This document shows positions 38,386-48,539 of a stretch of DNA of 64,000 bases, in pieces. Both the position numbers and the translations under genes were made by a program. Source of the stretch: an uncultured Thermanaerothrix sp. (GTDB lineage Bacteria > Chloroflexota > Anaerolineae > Anaerolineales > Anaerolineaceae); contig NZ_CALIMF010000014.1 of NCBI RefSeq assembly GCF_938028735.1, positions 248,001-312,000 of the forward strand, written 5' to 3'. A model generated the notes under the pieces. It was given only the letters and a program-made list of their open reading frames with translations. It made no database searches and was not told the origin of the DNA. Every line of letters begins with the position of its first letter. Position 1 is the first letter of the stretch.

Positions 38386-40569
38386 ATGGCACTAACTCCT
38401 GGCACACTGCTCAATCGGCGATATCGGATAGTCTCGATCTTGGCCCAAGGGGGGATGGGGGCTATCTACCATGCTGTAGATGAGAATCTGGGCATCCAGG
38501 TAGCGGTCAAGGAGAATCTCTTCCTGGCCGAAGAATATGCGCGCCAATTCCAACGCGAAGCCAATATTTTGGCCAGTGTGCGTCACCCTAACCTCCCGCG
38601 GGTCATTGATTATTTTGCCATTCCCAACCAGGGACAGTACCTGGTTATGGATTACATCGAAGGTGAGGATTTACGCCAGCGCATCGAGCGGCTGGGCACC
38701 CTAGGCGAAAATGAGGTTGTTCTAATTGGAATTGCCATTTGCAATGCCCTGGAATATCTTCATTCGCGCCACCCCCCCATTATCCACCGCGATATCAAGC
38801 CTGGTAACATCAAGGTCACACCCGAGGGAAAAGTCATTCTGGTAGATTTCGGCCTGGCCAAGTTAATGCTCGAGGATCAGCGCACTACCACTGGTGCCCG
38901 TGCCATGACGCCAGGTTACTCGCCCCCTGAACAATATGGAGTTGCCCCTACCGATGCTCGTACAGATATCTATTCCCTGGGTGCCACTCTTTACGCCGCT
39001 GTAACCGGGGTCATTCCCGAAGATGGGCTTGCGCGTCTGACCGGCCAGGCTGAACTAACCCCAGTGCGCCAGTTGGCCCCCAGGGTGTCCCGCCGCTTGG
39101 CTAGCGTTATTGAAAAAGCACTTGCTGTAGAACCCGAAAAACGTTATCAAACGGCAACCGATTTCAAGCGGGCTCTGATGGAAGCCAGCAATTTACCTCC
39201 TCTTTTGGAAGAACTAACCCTTATTCCCCCTCCTCAAGCAGAACCCCCTCTCCCCATTGCTAGCCCGGTAGGCGAGGACAAAAAAGTTCTTACCCAACCC
39301 TTACCTACCGCCAGCCCCATTTATCGCCCCACCCCGCGCTCTCTCAATCGCAAAAGCCACCAGCGAATTTGGCGTCTTTTTGGAATGGTAACAACAGCTG
39401 TTGCATTGGCCTTTCTGTTTACCCTGGTTCCGGATGTACCTAAATGGGTACGTGGCCAGATTTTGAATCTAACGGCATGGTCAGGTTCCCCTACCTCCAC
39501 CCCATTCGAGAATCTTGAGTCGTCCCATACACCAGAAACAATTGCAACTCTGCCAATAATCGGCGTAAGTCCTGAACCCACCTCTCCTGTCGCAACGCTG
39601 TTTCCTACTTTATCCCCTTCTCCGCTAAGCACCCAAGCCCCGCCGACCCCTACCCCAACCCCAACCCTTACACCAGCTCCCACACCTTTTGGCGGAAGTG
39701 GCGAGATCGCCTTTGCGTCAAACCGTACCGGCATTATGCAGATATGGTTGATGAACGCCGATGGCACCAATCAACGCCCTATTACCAGTCTGCCGGATGG
39801 GGCTTGCCAACCAGCCTGGTCGCCAGATGGGCGGCGGTTGGCATTTATCTCGCCCTGCCGCGAAAAGCGCAACCTCTATGAAGGAACCAAGATTTATATA
39901 CTAGACATCGCCCAAGGGGGTACTCCCGAATTATTGCCATTACCTCCTAGCCCAGCCGCCGATTTCGATCCGGCCTGGTCACCGGATGGTAACCGCATTG
40001 CATTTACCTCCTTGCGAGCAGGGCAACCCGATATTTACGTTTATGATCTTATTACAAGCACCCTTTTACGTTTGACCGATTCGCGATACGTTGAAAAGCA
40101 ACCCGCCTGGTCACCCACAGGCACCCAAATCGCCTTCGTGCGCGAAGCCCCATATGGCCAAATTTGGGTGATGTCCGATACTGGACAATACCCAATCCGG
40201 TTCACGGTAAGCGGCGAGTTAAACAACCTATGGCCAGTTTGGAGTCTAGATGGAAGCGTCATCTTCTACAGCCAAACGCGACCTTCGTCGAACATTCCCT
40301 GGCTGATGAGTATGCGCTACGAAGATCGAGGCACTTCTAACAAGGAAGTGCGCATTCCCCCAAAAAACGAGCCAGATGTGGGGCCAGTCGCGAAAGTTAG
40401 CCTCTCACCAGACGGAAACTGGTTGGCTTTCGAATCCTGGCCGGATGGCACCAACCACGATATCTACATTATGACCATCAATGGTGGCAATCGCATCCGT
40501 CTAACTACCGACAAAGATTTTGACTTTGGAGCAGCCTGGCGCCCTCCCCTCCGTTTGCCCAGTCCCTAA
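38386..40569 (+). CDS. Ser/Thr protein kinase with C-terminal TolB/PD40-like beta-propeller
   Basis: YRIVSILAQGGMGAIYHAVDENLGIQVAVKE, IHRDIKPGNIKV, VDFGLAKL; TM; PTPTPTPT linker; repeated PAWSPDGRRLAF / PAWSPDGNRIAF / PAWSPTGTQIAF. Confidence 0.93.
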   Translation: MALTPGTLLNRRYRIVSILAQGGMGAIYHAVDENLGIQVAVKENLFLAEEYARQFQREANILASVRHPNLPRVIDYFAIPNQGQYLVMDYIEGEDLRQRIERLGTLGENEVVLIGIAICNALEYLHSRHPPIIHRDIKPGNIKVTPEGKVILVDFGLAKLMLEDQRTTTGARAMTPGYSPPEQYGVAPTDARTDIYSLGATLYAAVTGVIPEDGLARLTGQAELTPVRQLAPRVSRRLASVIEKALAVEPEKRYQTATDFKRALMEASNLPPLLEELTLIPPPQAEPPLPIASPVGEDKKVLTQPLPTASPIYRPTPRSLNRKSHQRIWRLFGMVTTAVALAFLFTLVPDVPKWVRGQILNLTAWSGSPTSTPFENLESSHTPETIATLPIIGVSPEPTSPVATLFPTLSPSPLSTQAPPTPTPTPTLTPAPTPFGGSGEIAFASNRTGIMQIWLMNADGTNQRPITSLPDGACQPAWSPDGRRLAFISPCREKRNLYEGTKIYILDIAQGGTPELLPLPPSPAADFDPAWSPDGNRIAFTSLRAGQPDIYVYDLITSTLLRLTDSRYVEKQPAWSPTGTQIAFVREAPYGQIWVMSDTGQYPIRFTVSGELNNLWPVWSLDGSVIFYSQTRPSSNIPWLMSMRYEDRGTSNKEVRIPPKNEPDVGPVAKVSLSPDGNWLAFESWPDGTNHDIYIMTINGGNRIRLTTDKDFDFGAAWRPPLRLPSP

Positions 40570-40578
40570 GCGCATTGC

Positions 40579-41538
40579 TTATAACAAATTAGGGGCATAC
40601 CGGTCCGCAAACAGCGCTGGCAGGCCGCCCGTATGCCAGAACAGAATGCGCTCACTCGGTTTGAAAAAACCACTCCGGATTAGGTCAATCATCCCTGCCG
40701 CGGCACGCCCGGTGTAAACGGGATCCAGTAGAAGTCCTTCATAGCGGGCAAAAAGTTGAATGGCTTCAACTTCTCGCGCGCCCATGACCCCGTAACCGGC
40801 ACCGATATAGTCATCGTTCGCTTCCACTTCATGAGGCGTGATTCGCACGGCTTCCCCTAATCTGTCGGCAGCCTGTGAGGCCAATTCCGCTACGCGCTCT
40901 TTGACCCAGTCCACGGGATGGTCCACACTGATTCCTAAGATCCGACCACGCCAGCCGCTTAGACGCGCTCCCAGCGCCAAACCAGCCTGTGTACCTGCCG
41001 AAGATGAAGCCAGCACAATCCAATCGGCCTCACCGCCTTGCTCTATGAACTCTTTGAATGCATACACATAGGCAATGGCTCCGATGGGGGTCGAAGCACC
41101 CAATGGGATAAGATAGGGTCGCCGTCCTTCTTCCCAGGCTTTCTGAAAGACATCCTGTAAAACAGCCTCATAGGTCTCCCGTGTTGCCCACGTGACTTCC
41201 GCTCCAAACAGACGATCTAACAAATAGTTACCCGATGGAACCTCAGGGGGCTCACCGAAAAGCACCAACGAGCAGCCCATCCCTAAACGAGCGGCCAGTG
41301 CGGCGGTCTGACGACAGTGATTGGACTGAACCGCTCCCACCGTGATCAGGGTTTGAGCCCCATGAGCCTGAGCCTCTGCAACGACGAATTCCAATTTGCG
41401 CGTTTTGTTCCCACCTAGTGCCAAACCAGTCTGGTCGTCTCGTTTAACCCAGAGGCGAGGCCCCCCCAATGCCGCACTCAGCCGTGGCAAAGGTTCAATA
41501 GGGGTAGGTAAGTGAGCAATACGAATTCGTGGGATCAT
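40579..41538 (-). CDS. PLP-dependent D-cysteine desulfhydrase / ACC deaminase family
   Basis: LWVKRDDQTGLALGGNKTRKLEFVVAEA, VGAVQSNHCRQTAALAARLG, FWHTGGLPALF. Confidence 0.9.
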   Translation of the reverse strand: MIPRIRIAHLPTPIEPLPRLSAALGGPRLWVKRDDQTGLALGGNKTRKLEFVVAEAQAHGAQTLITVGAVQSNHCRQTAALAARLGMGCSLVLFGEPPEVPSGNYLLDRLFGAEVTWATRETYEAVLQDVFQKAWEEGRRPYLIPLGASTPIGAIAYVYAFKEFIEQGGEADWIVLASSSAGTQAGLALGARLSGWRGRILGISVDHPVDWVKERVAELASQAADRLGEAVRITPHEVEANDDYIGAGYGVMGAREVEAIQLFARYEGLLLDPVYTGRAAAGMIDLIRSGFFKPSERILFWHTGGLPALFADRYAPNLL

Positions 41539-42653
41539 GCGGTCACCTCACGGCGAAGTTTGTCCTGAGTACGTCGGCGCATCCACGCAAGTAAGCGAGG
41601 AATAATGCGCGTGTACAAAGTATACCATTGCCGTCGCACTGGTAAGTCCCAGGCCCCGATCCAACGTATTACCTGCCCGCCCAATCCTTGTTTAAATCGA
41701 AATACCCCCCACATCGGATCGTCTTCTCGAAATTCGTCGGGCGCACCCCACAAATCATAAACCCGGCACCCCCGCGCATGTGCCAGGCGCATGGCCTCCC
41801 ACTGCAGCAGATAATTAGGCATTTTATCCCGGTGCAGTTCCCGCGACATTCCGTAAAAATACCAGGCGCGGTGAGCAAAAACCAACATCACCAAACCAGC
41901 CACCGGAACCCCTTCCACTTCGGCGATGAGCAGCTCCGCCATCCCGCTTTCCATAAATGTCTTCCAAACCTGCTGATAGTAAGCCTCAGGGCGAATCACA
42001 AACCCATCACGTACCGAAGTTTCTGCATACATGCGATACAACACGGGTAAATCTTCGAGGAGGGCCCGTCGCACTAACACCCCCTTACGTTGAGCCAGCC
42101 GGATATTGTAGCGGGTTTTTTGCTTCATCCGAGCCAACCAAGTCTCCTCCTCACCGTCCAGCAAGAGGACGAAGGTATTTCGGAATTGTACCTGCTCTGC
42201 GGAGAAGCACCACCCTTCCATCCTCAAATCCTGCAGGGTTTCCTCAGCAGTGGGATTGTTCCATGCTTCGGGCGTGCCCAAAATACCCCCCCCTGCTTCC
42301 AAATCCGGATCTATCTTGATAAATATGGCCCCTTGCATCCGCGCCAACCGATGCAGATCTTTCAAAACTTGCCGCCGCAAGGTTGTATCAGCCCAATCCA
42401 TCACCGGCCCACGCGGAACATACATCACACTCAAAGGCGTCACATATCTCCCCAAGCGCAATGGCCGGCGCAGGATCAAAGCCATAGCACGCACGTTCCC
42501 GCTCCTATCTCTCCAAACATAGGGGAAGGGTTGCCATCCATAGGAGGACTTGATATGTCCCCACTCCCAAGTTTGCAGAATATGGGCGCTTGAAAAATCA
42601 GACAAAATATGATTCCAAACCAACCGGTCTTCAAGACGTTCTAGGGCGATCAT
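41535..42653 (-). CDS. FemAB/FemX-like peptidoglycan bridge aminoacyltransferase family protein
   Basis: WLARMKQKTRYNIRLAQRKGV, LLQWEAMRLAHARGCRVYDLWGAPDE, GVFRFKQGLGGQVIRWIGAWD. Confidence 0.88.
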   Translation of the reverse strand: MIALERLEDRLVWNHILSDFSSAHILQTWEWGHIKSSYGWQPFPYVWRDRSGNVRAMALILRRPLRLGRYVTPLSVMYVPRGPVMDWADTTLRRQVLKDLHRLARMQGAIFIKIDPDLEAGGGILGTPEAWNNPTAEETLQDLRMEGWCFSAEQVQFRNTFVLLLDGEEETWLARMKQKTRYNIRLAQRKGVLVRRALLEDLPVLYRMYAETSVRDGFVIRPEAYYQQVWKTFMESGMAELLIAEVEGVPVAGLVMLVFAHRAWYFYGMSRELHRDKMPNYLLQWEAMRLAHARGCRVYDLWGAPDEFREDDPMWGVFRFKQGLGGQVIRWIGAWDLPVRRQWYTLYTRIIPRLLAWMRRRTQDKLRREVTA

Positions 42654-43645
42654 CCAAATTCTCCTCGACGACGAATTCGCCAGAACCAGCGGTAGACGCG
42701 GTATAAATTAGGCTGGAACACCCAATCCCACGCTCCTACTGAACGGCGAACACGCCCCCCAAAGCCCCGTTTGAAACGATAAACCCCCCACAGCCCTTCA
42801 GTGCGTTGGGCAAACTCGGCTTCTAACGTAGCTTCATCCGCATCAGGAATCCCCCATAAATCATACACCTGACAACCCTGCCTGGCAGCCCAGCGCATGG
42901 CTTCCCATTGCAAGAGATAAGTTGGCATCCGATGACGCTCCTGGTCGCCCGAAGCTCCATAAAAATACCAAGCCCGATGTCCCCAAGCAAAGGCCATCAG
43001 CCCCGCCAGGGGCTTGCCCTCGTACTCCGCCATTAAGAGCACACAATGTCCCCCGGGGGTAAACCATTGATAGGCACGTTCATAGTAGTTTAAAGTATGG
43101 ATACCGAAGCCATCACGTCGGGCCGTCATTTCCATCAAAGCATAAAACGCAGACAGATCCCGCGATTCCCGAACCACTACGCCTTTTTTCTGGGCCAAAC
43201 GGATGTTATAACGTGTTTTCTGCTTCATCCGCTCCAACCAGTCTTCTTCGTCACCCTCCAAACTAATCTCAATGGTACGACGCGGCTGGATTGGTTCAGA
43301 AGCGTGAAAACCCGGCAACTGTGCCCGAGGATCAAACGCTAGAGGTTCCCAGGCATCGGGCTCAACCTTGAGAAAAATGGCCCGCTCCCGCCGACATAGA
43401 GCTTCGATCTCCGGCCATAAATCTGCCCAATTTTCCCCAACCGGTCCCTTTGGAATATAGGCGATGCTTAGGCCCATTGGCAAACGGCGCAACAACACCT
43501 GTGCCCCTGTTTGCCCTGATACCACCCACACGACTTGCCAGCCGAACTCCGCCTTAAGCATTCCCCACATTGGGGTTTGTAGAAGGTGGGCCTCCGGATG
43601 GTCACGAAGAAACGCTTCCCACTCGGCACGGTTTAACTGAGGCAT
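42650..43645 (-). CDS. FemAB/FemX-like protein, tandem paralogue
   Basis: WLERMKQKTRYNIRLAQKKGVVV, LLQWEAMRWAARQGCQVYDLWGIPDA, GVYRFKRGFGGRVRRSVGAWD. Confidence 0.88.
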   Translation of the reverse strand: MPQLNRAEWEAFLRDHPEAHLLQTPMWGMLKAEFGWQVVWVVSGQTGAQVLLRRLPMGLSIAYIPKGPVGENWADLWPEIEALCRRERAIFLKVEPDAWEPLAFDPRAQLPGFHASEPIQPRRTIEISLEGDEEDWLERMKQKTRYNIRLAQKKGVVVRESRDLSAFYALMEMTARRDGFGIHTLNYYERAYQWFTPGGHCVLLMAEYEGKPLAGLMAFAWGHRAWYFYGASGDQERHRMPTYLLQWEAMRWAARQGCQVYDLWGIPDADEATLEAEFAQRTEGLWGVYRFKRGFGGRVRRSVGAWDWVFQPNLYRVYRWFWRIRRRGEFG

Positions 43646-45531
43646 CAGACTACCGAGGTCAACTCTGGTGGAGGTGTGCTGCGTATGGCCGAGCCGGGGA
43701 TCACCTCATCTAACAAAGCCACAACTCGCTCGCGGTCGCCTTCACGGGCCAATTTCACCAGTTCAGTGATCACCTGGTAAAGGGCCTCACCTTCCAAAAC
43801 CTCCTGGTTTTCTACCCGGAAGATATCAGGGTGATCGGTCACCCGGAGGGAAACCCCTTCATCCCATAAATCTTCACTCAATTTTTCGCCCGGGCGAATA
43901 CCAGTAAACACAATTTCAATATCCCGTCCCGGCTCTAACCCGGAAAGACGAATGAGATCTTCTGCCAAGTCAAGGATGCGAATCTGCTGGCCCATATTGA
44001 GCAAATAGGTATCACCACCTCGTCCCATCCCCGCCACCTGCAAAACTAAATGCGCTGCCTCAGGGATCGTCATAAAATAGCGCTTCATATCAGGATGGGT
44101 CACTGTGACTGGCCCCCCTTGTGCAATTTGACGCTTGAAAATCGGCACCACGCTTCCACGACTCCCCAGGACATTGCCAAAACGCACTACTGAGTACCGT
44201 CCTCCAGAGCGCTGAGCAGCATTCAGGACAATCATCTCGGCCAAGCGCTTGGTAGCCCCCATCACGTTAACCGGACGAATGGCTTTATCAGTCGAAATGA
44301 ACACAAAACGCTCTACCAAATAGGCCAGCGATACCTCAACCAAGTTGAGCGTCCCCAACACATTATTTGTCACGGCCTCTTCAACATTAATCTCCATGAG
44401 AGGAACATGCTTGTGAGCGGCAGCGTGAAATACGACCTCTGGATGAAATTCGTTAAATACGACCTCCAAGCGAGGACGATCCCGTATATCTGCAATGACC
44501 GGTTGCACATTAAGCCCTGGGAAACTCTCCCGGAGTTCAAGCAAGGTTTCGAAAATGCTATTCTCGCCATGCCCCAGCAGAATTAGCAATTTGGGCCCCC
44601 AGCGTGCAATTTGCCGACACAACTCGCGCCCAATGGACCCCCCCGCACCGGTCACCAACACCACGCGGCTGCTTAGCGCCGCTCCCACCAGATCTTCATT
44701 CACCTGCAAAGGCTCGCGCCGTAAAAGATCGCTAATATCTACCTCTCGCAAGCGGCTTACGCTCACCTTGCCGCCCAACAACTCGTAGATCCCCGGCATG
44801 GTACGGAACGGCACCCCCTTCAAACGGGCAATATCGGCTACCACGCGCACCACCCGACCCGGCGCACTGGGAATGGCAATAATCACCTCATCAACCCGCT
44901 GGCGTTCCAGCACCTGGGCCAGTTCGCTTAATGTGCCAATAACCGGCACACCGTGAATCTGCTGCTTTTGTTTAGCCGGATTATCATCTAAAAAACCAAT
45001 GGGTTGCAGGTTGAGTTGCGGATTCTTTTGCATTTCACGCACTACTAACGCCCCCGCATCCCCTGCTCCAACAATTAGCACCCGGCGCGGTTGTGACGCC
45101 AAAGCCACACCTTGCCCGCGACTCTCAGCCATTAGGCGGAAGGATAATCGCAACCCTCCAGCAAAGATCAGTGAGAGTAGCCAATCAATTACCAAAACCG
45201 ATCGCGGCATCCCTACAAACGCACCCAAAGAAAGCGCAATGACCATCCCACCCGCTAGCAGAATCGATGCCGCTGTCACTGCCACAACGATTAACTCCAA
45301 TTCCTCAACGCTGGCATAAGCCCAAATCCGCTGATACAAGCCAAACAGATGATACACCAGCGGCTTGATGATCAACCCCAAACCAATCATCCAAAGGGCA
45401 GAGGGTAGATAATCAAAAAATTGAGCCCCTAGTTCAAAGCGCAACGCATAACTTCCTAGGACCGAAATAACAATGAGAAGAAGATCCCCTAAAAGCACAT
45501 AACGATTTCTCAAAAATGGTTGGGTTTTCAC
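43645..45531 (-). CDS. Polysaccharide biosynthesis nucleoside-diphosphate-sugar epimerase/dehydratase (CapD/WbpM-like)
   Basis: N-terminal TMs; RRVLIVGAGDAGALVVREM; VTGAGGSIGRELCRQIARWGPKLLILLGHGENSIFE; FHAAAHKHVPLMEINVEEAVTNN. Confidence 0.93.
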   Translation of the reverse strand: MKTQPFLRNRYVLLGDLLLIVISVLGSYALRFELGAQFFDYLPSALWMIGLGLIIKPLVYHLFGLYQRIWAYASVEELELIVVAVTAASILLAGGMVIALSLGAFVGMPRSVLVIDWLLSLIFAGGLRLSFRLMAESRGQGVALASQPRRVLIVGAGDAGALVVREMQKNPQLNLQPIGFLDDNPAKQKQQIHGVPVIGTLSELAQVLERQRVDEVIIAIPSAPGRVVRVVADIARLKGVPFRTMPGIYELLGGKVSVSRLREVDISDLLRREPLQVNEDLVGAALSSRVVLVTGAGGSIGRELCRQIARWGPKLLILLGHGENSIFETLLELRESFPGLNVQPVIADIRDRPRLEVVFNEFHPEVVFHAAAHKHVPLMEINVEEAVTNNVLGTLNLVEVSLAYLVERFVFISTDKAIRPVNVMGATKRLAEMIVLNAAQRSGGRYSVVRFGNVLGSRGSVVPIFKRQIAQGGPVTVTHPDMKRYFMTIPEAAHLVLQVAGMGRGGDTYLLNMGQQIRILDLAEDLIRLSGLEPGRDIEIVFTGIRPGEKLSEDLWDEGVSLRVTDHPDIFRVENQEVLEGEALYQVITELVKLAREGDRERVVALLDEVIPGSAIRSTPPPELTSVV

Positions 45532-45534
45532 GAT

Positions 45535-46965
45535 TCAACGTCCTTTTAGACCAATTACAGTGCCAATGGTGCGGATCAGGATGAGCAAATCCAGAGTTAG
45601 GCTACGATGTTTGATGTAGTACAAATCATACTCCAGTTTAATGGCGTTTGAGCGCACATCTTCTGCATAACCAAAGTTGACTTGTGCCCATCCGGTAATT
45701 CCGGGCTTAACAAACAATCGCGCACGGTAAAAAGGAAGAGCTTTCTGATACTCCTGCACAATTTCTGGGCGCTCCGAACGTGGGCCCACCAAGCTCATTT
45801 CACCTCGCAACACATTGATGAACTGAGGCAACTCATCCAGGTGACTACGGCGGAGAAAACGCCCTACTTTAGTTGTACGCTGATCGTTTTCAGCAGTAGT
45901 GCGAGGGATACCATCTTTCTCGGCATCCTGAATCATCGTGCGGAACTTGATAATCTTGTAGGGTCGCCCGTTCTTTCCCAAACGGGTTTGAGTATAGAAA
46001 ATGGGACGTCCAGATTCCAGGTAGATGGCCAAGGCAATAAAGGGACACAGCCCTAGCATGAGCACTGTGCCAATGATCCCACCCAAAATATCCAACAGAC
46101 GCTTAGCAAGTTCAAAGAACCCGCCCATATGGGCTTGGTCTACAAATGACCGTAAAATCCAATCTGACTGAAGCAGAAAAATTGGAACCCGCCCCAACAG
46201 CTCTTCATATAGAGTAGGCATGGTGGTGACTTCAATGCCTTGCTCTTCCGCTTCTAACAATGTAGCAAACAGCTGGGGATTCATCTCTCCCGAAATTGCA
46301 ATTACTAGATCGGTGACCTGGTGCTCACGTATCAAGCGAAAGATATCTCCACCGCTTCCTAAAACAGGGTAACCTGCAATTTCGGTGCCGATTTTCTCTG
46401 GATCATCATCCACCAATCCCACCAGGTAGAAAGGAGGCGGCCATATCTCTCGAATAATCTGTGCCAAGTGAGAGCCCGCCTTTCCCGCTCCAACGATCAA
46501 TACCCGCCGCATGAACAAGGGCAGTGTGAACAGTTTTATATAAATGAAGCGCCACAACATGGTCAGCACATAGGCAGAGGCAAAAAAAGCCGCCACGCCT
46601 CGGCGCGGTAGGGAATTCGGTTCTGAGAAAAAGAAAATGATCAGGTAAAACGCAAACCCTGCGATGGCTGCAATGGTCACTTCGCGATATGCCTCTGAGC
46701 GGATATTGACCCGGCTCGGGTTATAGGATTCAACCAGCATTAGCAGCCAAACAACCGGCAGTAGATAGAACCAAAATGGAACTCGATAACGGAGAAATTC
46801 AACTGAAAAGGAAAGAAACTCCCCCCCAGAGGCCCAAAAGTACAACGCAAATACCAATGACCCTATTGCAATGATCAGATCCACCACAAACAGGGTCGAA
46901 CGCCGCTCTGAAGGACGTAAACGCCACTTGGGTTGTATAGAGGTCAGGTCAGGCTCCACACTCAT
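45535..46965 (-). CDS. Undecaprenyl-phosphate sugar phosphotransferase
   Basis: KRLLDILGGIIGTVLMLGLCPFIALAIYLESGRPIFYTQTRLGKNGRPYKIIKFRTM, LRRSHLDELPQFINVLRGEMSLVGPRSERPE, KPGITGWAQVN. Confidence 0.95.
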   Translation of the reverse strand: MSVEPDLTSIQPKWRLRPSERRSTLFVVDLIIAIGSLVFALYFWASGGEFLSFSVEFLRYRVPFWFYLLPVVWLLMLVESYNPSRVNIRSEAYREVTIAAIAGFAFYLIIFFFSEPNSLPRRGVAAFFASAYVLTMLWRFIYIKLFTLPLFMRRVLIVGAGKAGSHLAQIIREIWPPPFYLVGLVDDDPEKIGTEIAGYPVLGSGGDIFRLIREHQVTDLVIAISGEMNPQLFATLLEAEEQGIEVTTMPTLYEELLGRVPIFLLQSDWILRSFVDQAHMGGFFELAKRLLDILGGIIGTVLMLGLCPFIALAIYLESGRPIFYTQTRLGKNGRPYKIIKFRTMIQDAEKDGIPRTTAENDQRTTKVGRFLRRSHLDELPQFINVLRGEMSLVGPRSERPEIVQEYQKALPFYRARLFVKPGITGWAQVNFGYAEDVRSNAIKLEYDLYYIKHRSLTLDLLILIRTIGTVIGLKGR

Positions 46966-46969
46966 AATC

Positions 46970-47971
46970 TCAGGTTTTCCTTCCCAAAAGCCAGGTCAAC
47001 AGGCTCCACAGGAAACCCATTCCCCAAGCGAAATGCATGGTAGCAATGGCCAGAGGCACACCAATCAAGTAATGAGCGTCCCTCGCCCGCCAGGCGATGG
47101 ATAACGCCCCAAGTGATAAGGCGCCAATATACATCGCTAGGATGCCCCCCAAAATGTAGACAGCCCGTGACCAGAACGGCACCAAGGCCACTAATCCTAA
47201 AATCCCCAAAACAAACATGGGGGGGAGTGCCTGCCGCCACCGCAACGTCTTGGGATAACGGCGCAGCATCTGAAACTTCCAGTATCCATATCGCCAATAC
47301 TGGCGGGCTAGCGCTCCCAGGGTTGGGCGAGCAATGTATTCAGAACGAATCTGCGGATCCAAATAAACACGTTTGCCTTGCCCGCGCAACCGAGCATTAA
47401 ACTCATAGTCCTCGTTTGTCAGAAGAGTTTCGTCAAAGCCGCCCACTTGCTCAAATAACTCGCGCCGAAACGCCCCGAACGGCACAGTATCCACCAAACC
47501 TGGGGTTCGTCCGTGCCGATAGCGCGCATCTCCCACCCCTAGCGGATGCGCTGCAGCAATCGCAATTGAGCGCGCAATCCAGTCAGGGCGAGCTGGGCGA
47601 ATGATCCAGATGCCCCCCACATTATCGCCCAGATCTGCCTGCAGATCAGAAACACATCGTGCAATATAATCAGGCGCAGGAATTGAATGGGCATCCAGAC
47701 GAACTATAAAATCTCCTCGTGCTACTGCCAGGCCGGCATTAAGAGCCGCGGGGATGATGCGCTTGGGGTTGTCTACCAGTCTTATCCGCAATTCCGGATG
47801 GGCTTGAGCGAATTGGGCAATCACTTCCCGGGTGTGATCGGTAGACATCCCATCTGCAATGATCACTTCTAGGTGATCTAGGGGATAGGTTTGTTGAACC
47901 AGCGCCTCCAAAAGAAATCTAATGTGCGCTTCTTCGTTGTAACAAGGGACAATAACCGACACGGATCGCAT
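46970..47971 (-). CDS. Family 2 glycosyltransferase (ExoA-like)
   Basis: SVIVPCYNEEAHIRFLLEAL, EVIIADGMSTDHTREVI, FIVRLDAHSIPAPDYI, TNEDYEFNARLRGQGKRV. Confidence 0.92.
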   Translation of the reverse strand: MRSVSVIVPCYNEEAHIRFLLEALVQQTYPLDHLEVIIADGMSTDHTREVIAQFAQAHPELRIRLVDNPKRIIPAALNAGLAVARGDFIVRLDAHSIPAPDYIARCVSDLQADLGDNVGGIWIIRPARPDWIARSIAIAAAHPLGVGDARYRHGRTPGLVDTVPFGAFRRELFEQVGGFDETLLTNEDYEFNARLRGQGKRVYLDPQIRSEYIARPTLGALARQYWRYGYWKFQMLRRYPKTLRWRQALPPMFVLGILGLVALVPFWSRAVYILGGILAMYIGALSLGALSIAWRARDAHYLIGVPLAIATMHFAWGMGFLWSLLTWLLGRKT

Positions 47972-48034
47972 GCAGCCGCGCCTCTGTCCCTATTCAAAGT
48001 AGCAATGTAGGAACAGGTTTACCCATGCCTTCCA

Positions 48035-48439
48035 TCACAAGGACTCATCCGGGAGCAAGGCAATCGCCTCAATTTCAACCGCCGCGCCACGCGGCAAGGC
48101 TGCAGCTTGAATAGCCGACCGTGCGGGAGGGTTTTGAACAAAAAATTCATTATAGACTTGATTCATGGTGGAAAATTCGCCCATATCACGCAAAAAGACC
48201 GTCGTTTTTACCACGGCCTCCAAGCTACTGCCTGCCGCTTCTAAAATGGCTTTAAGGTTACTTAGGGCTTGGCGGGTCTCGGCTGCAATCCCACCACTGA
48301 CAAGATCACCCGTGGCGGGGTCCAGACCTAACTGGCCCGAAATAAAAAGAAAAGGACCTGCCTTGACGGCCATTGAATAAGGACCAATTGCCTTCGGCGC
48401 ATTATTAGCCACAACGGGCTGTTTATTCCATGGACTCAT
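48035..48439 (-). CDS. RidA family enamine/imine deaminase
   Basis: APKAIGPYSMAVKAGPFLFISGQLGLDP, VKTTVFLRDMGEFSTMNQVYNEFF, PPARSAIQAAALPRGAAVEIEAIA. Confidence 0.94.
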   Translation of the reverse strand: MSPWNKQPVVANNAPKAIGPYSMAVKAGPFLFISGQLGLDPATGDLVSGGIAAETRQALSNLKAILEAAGSSLEAVVKTTVFLRDMGEFSTMNQVYNEFFVQNPPARSAIQAAALPRGAAVEIEAIALLPDESL

Positions 48440-48539
48440 GCTTCACCTCTCATTCTTGAAGTGCCTGCATAATTCTAAGCCCACGAAGGTAATTGGTAAA
48501 GGCTATCTACGAAACCCAACTCGGAATAAAAAACCCGAT

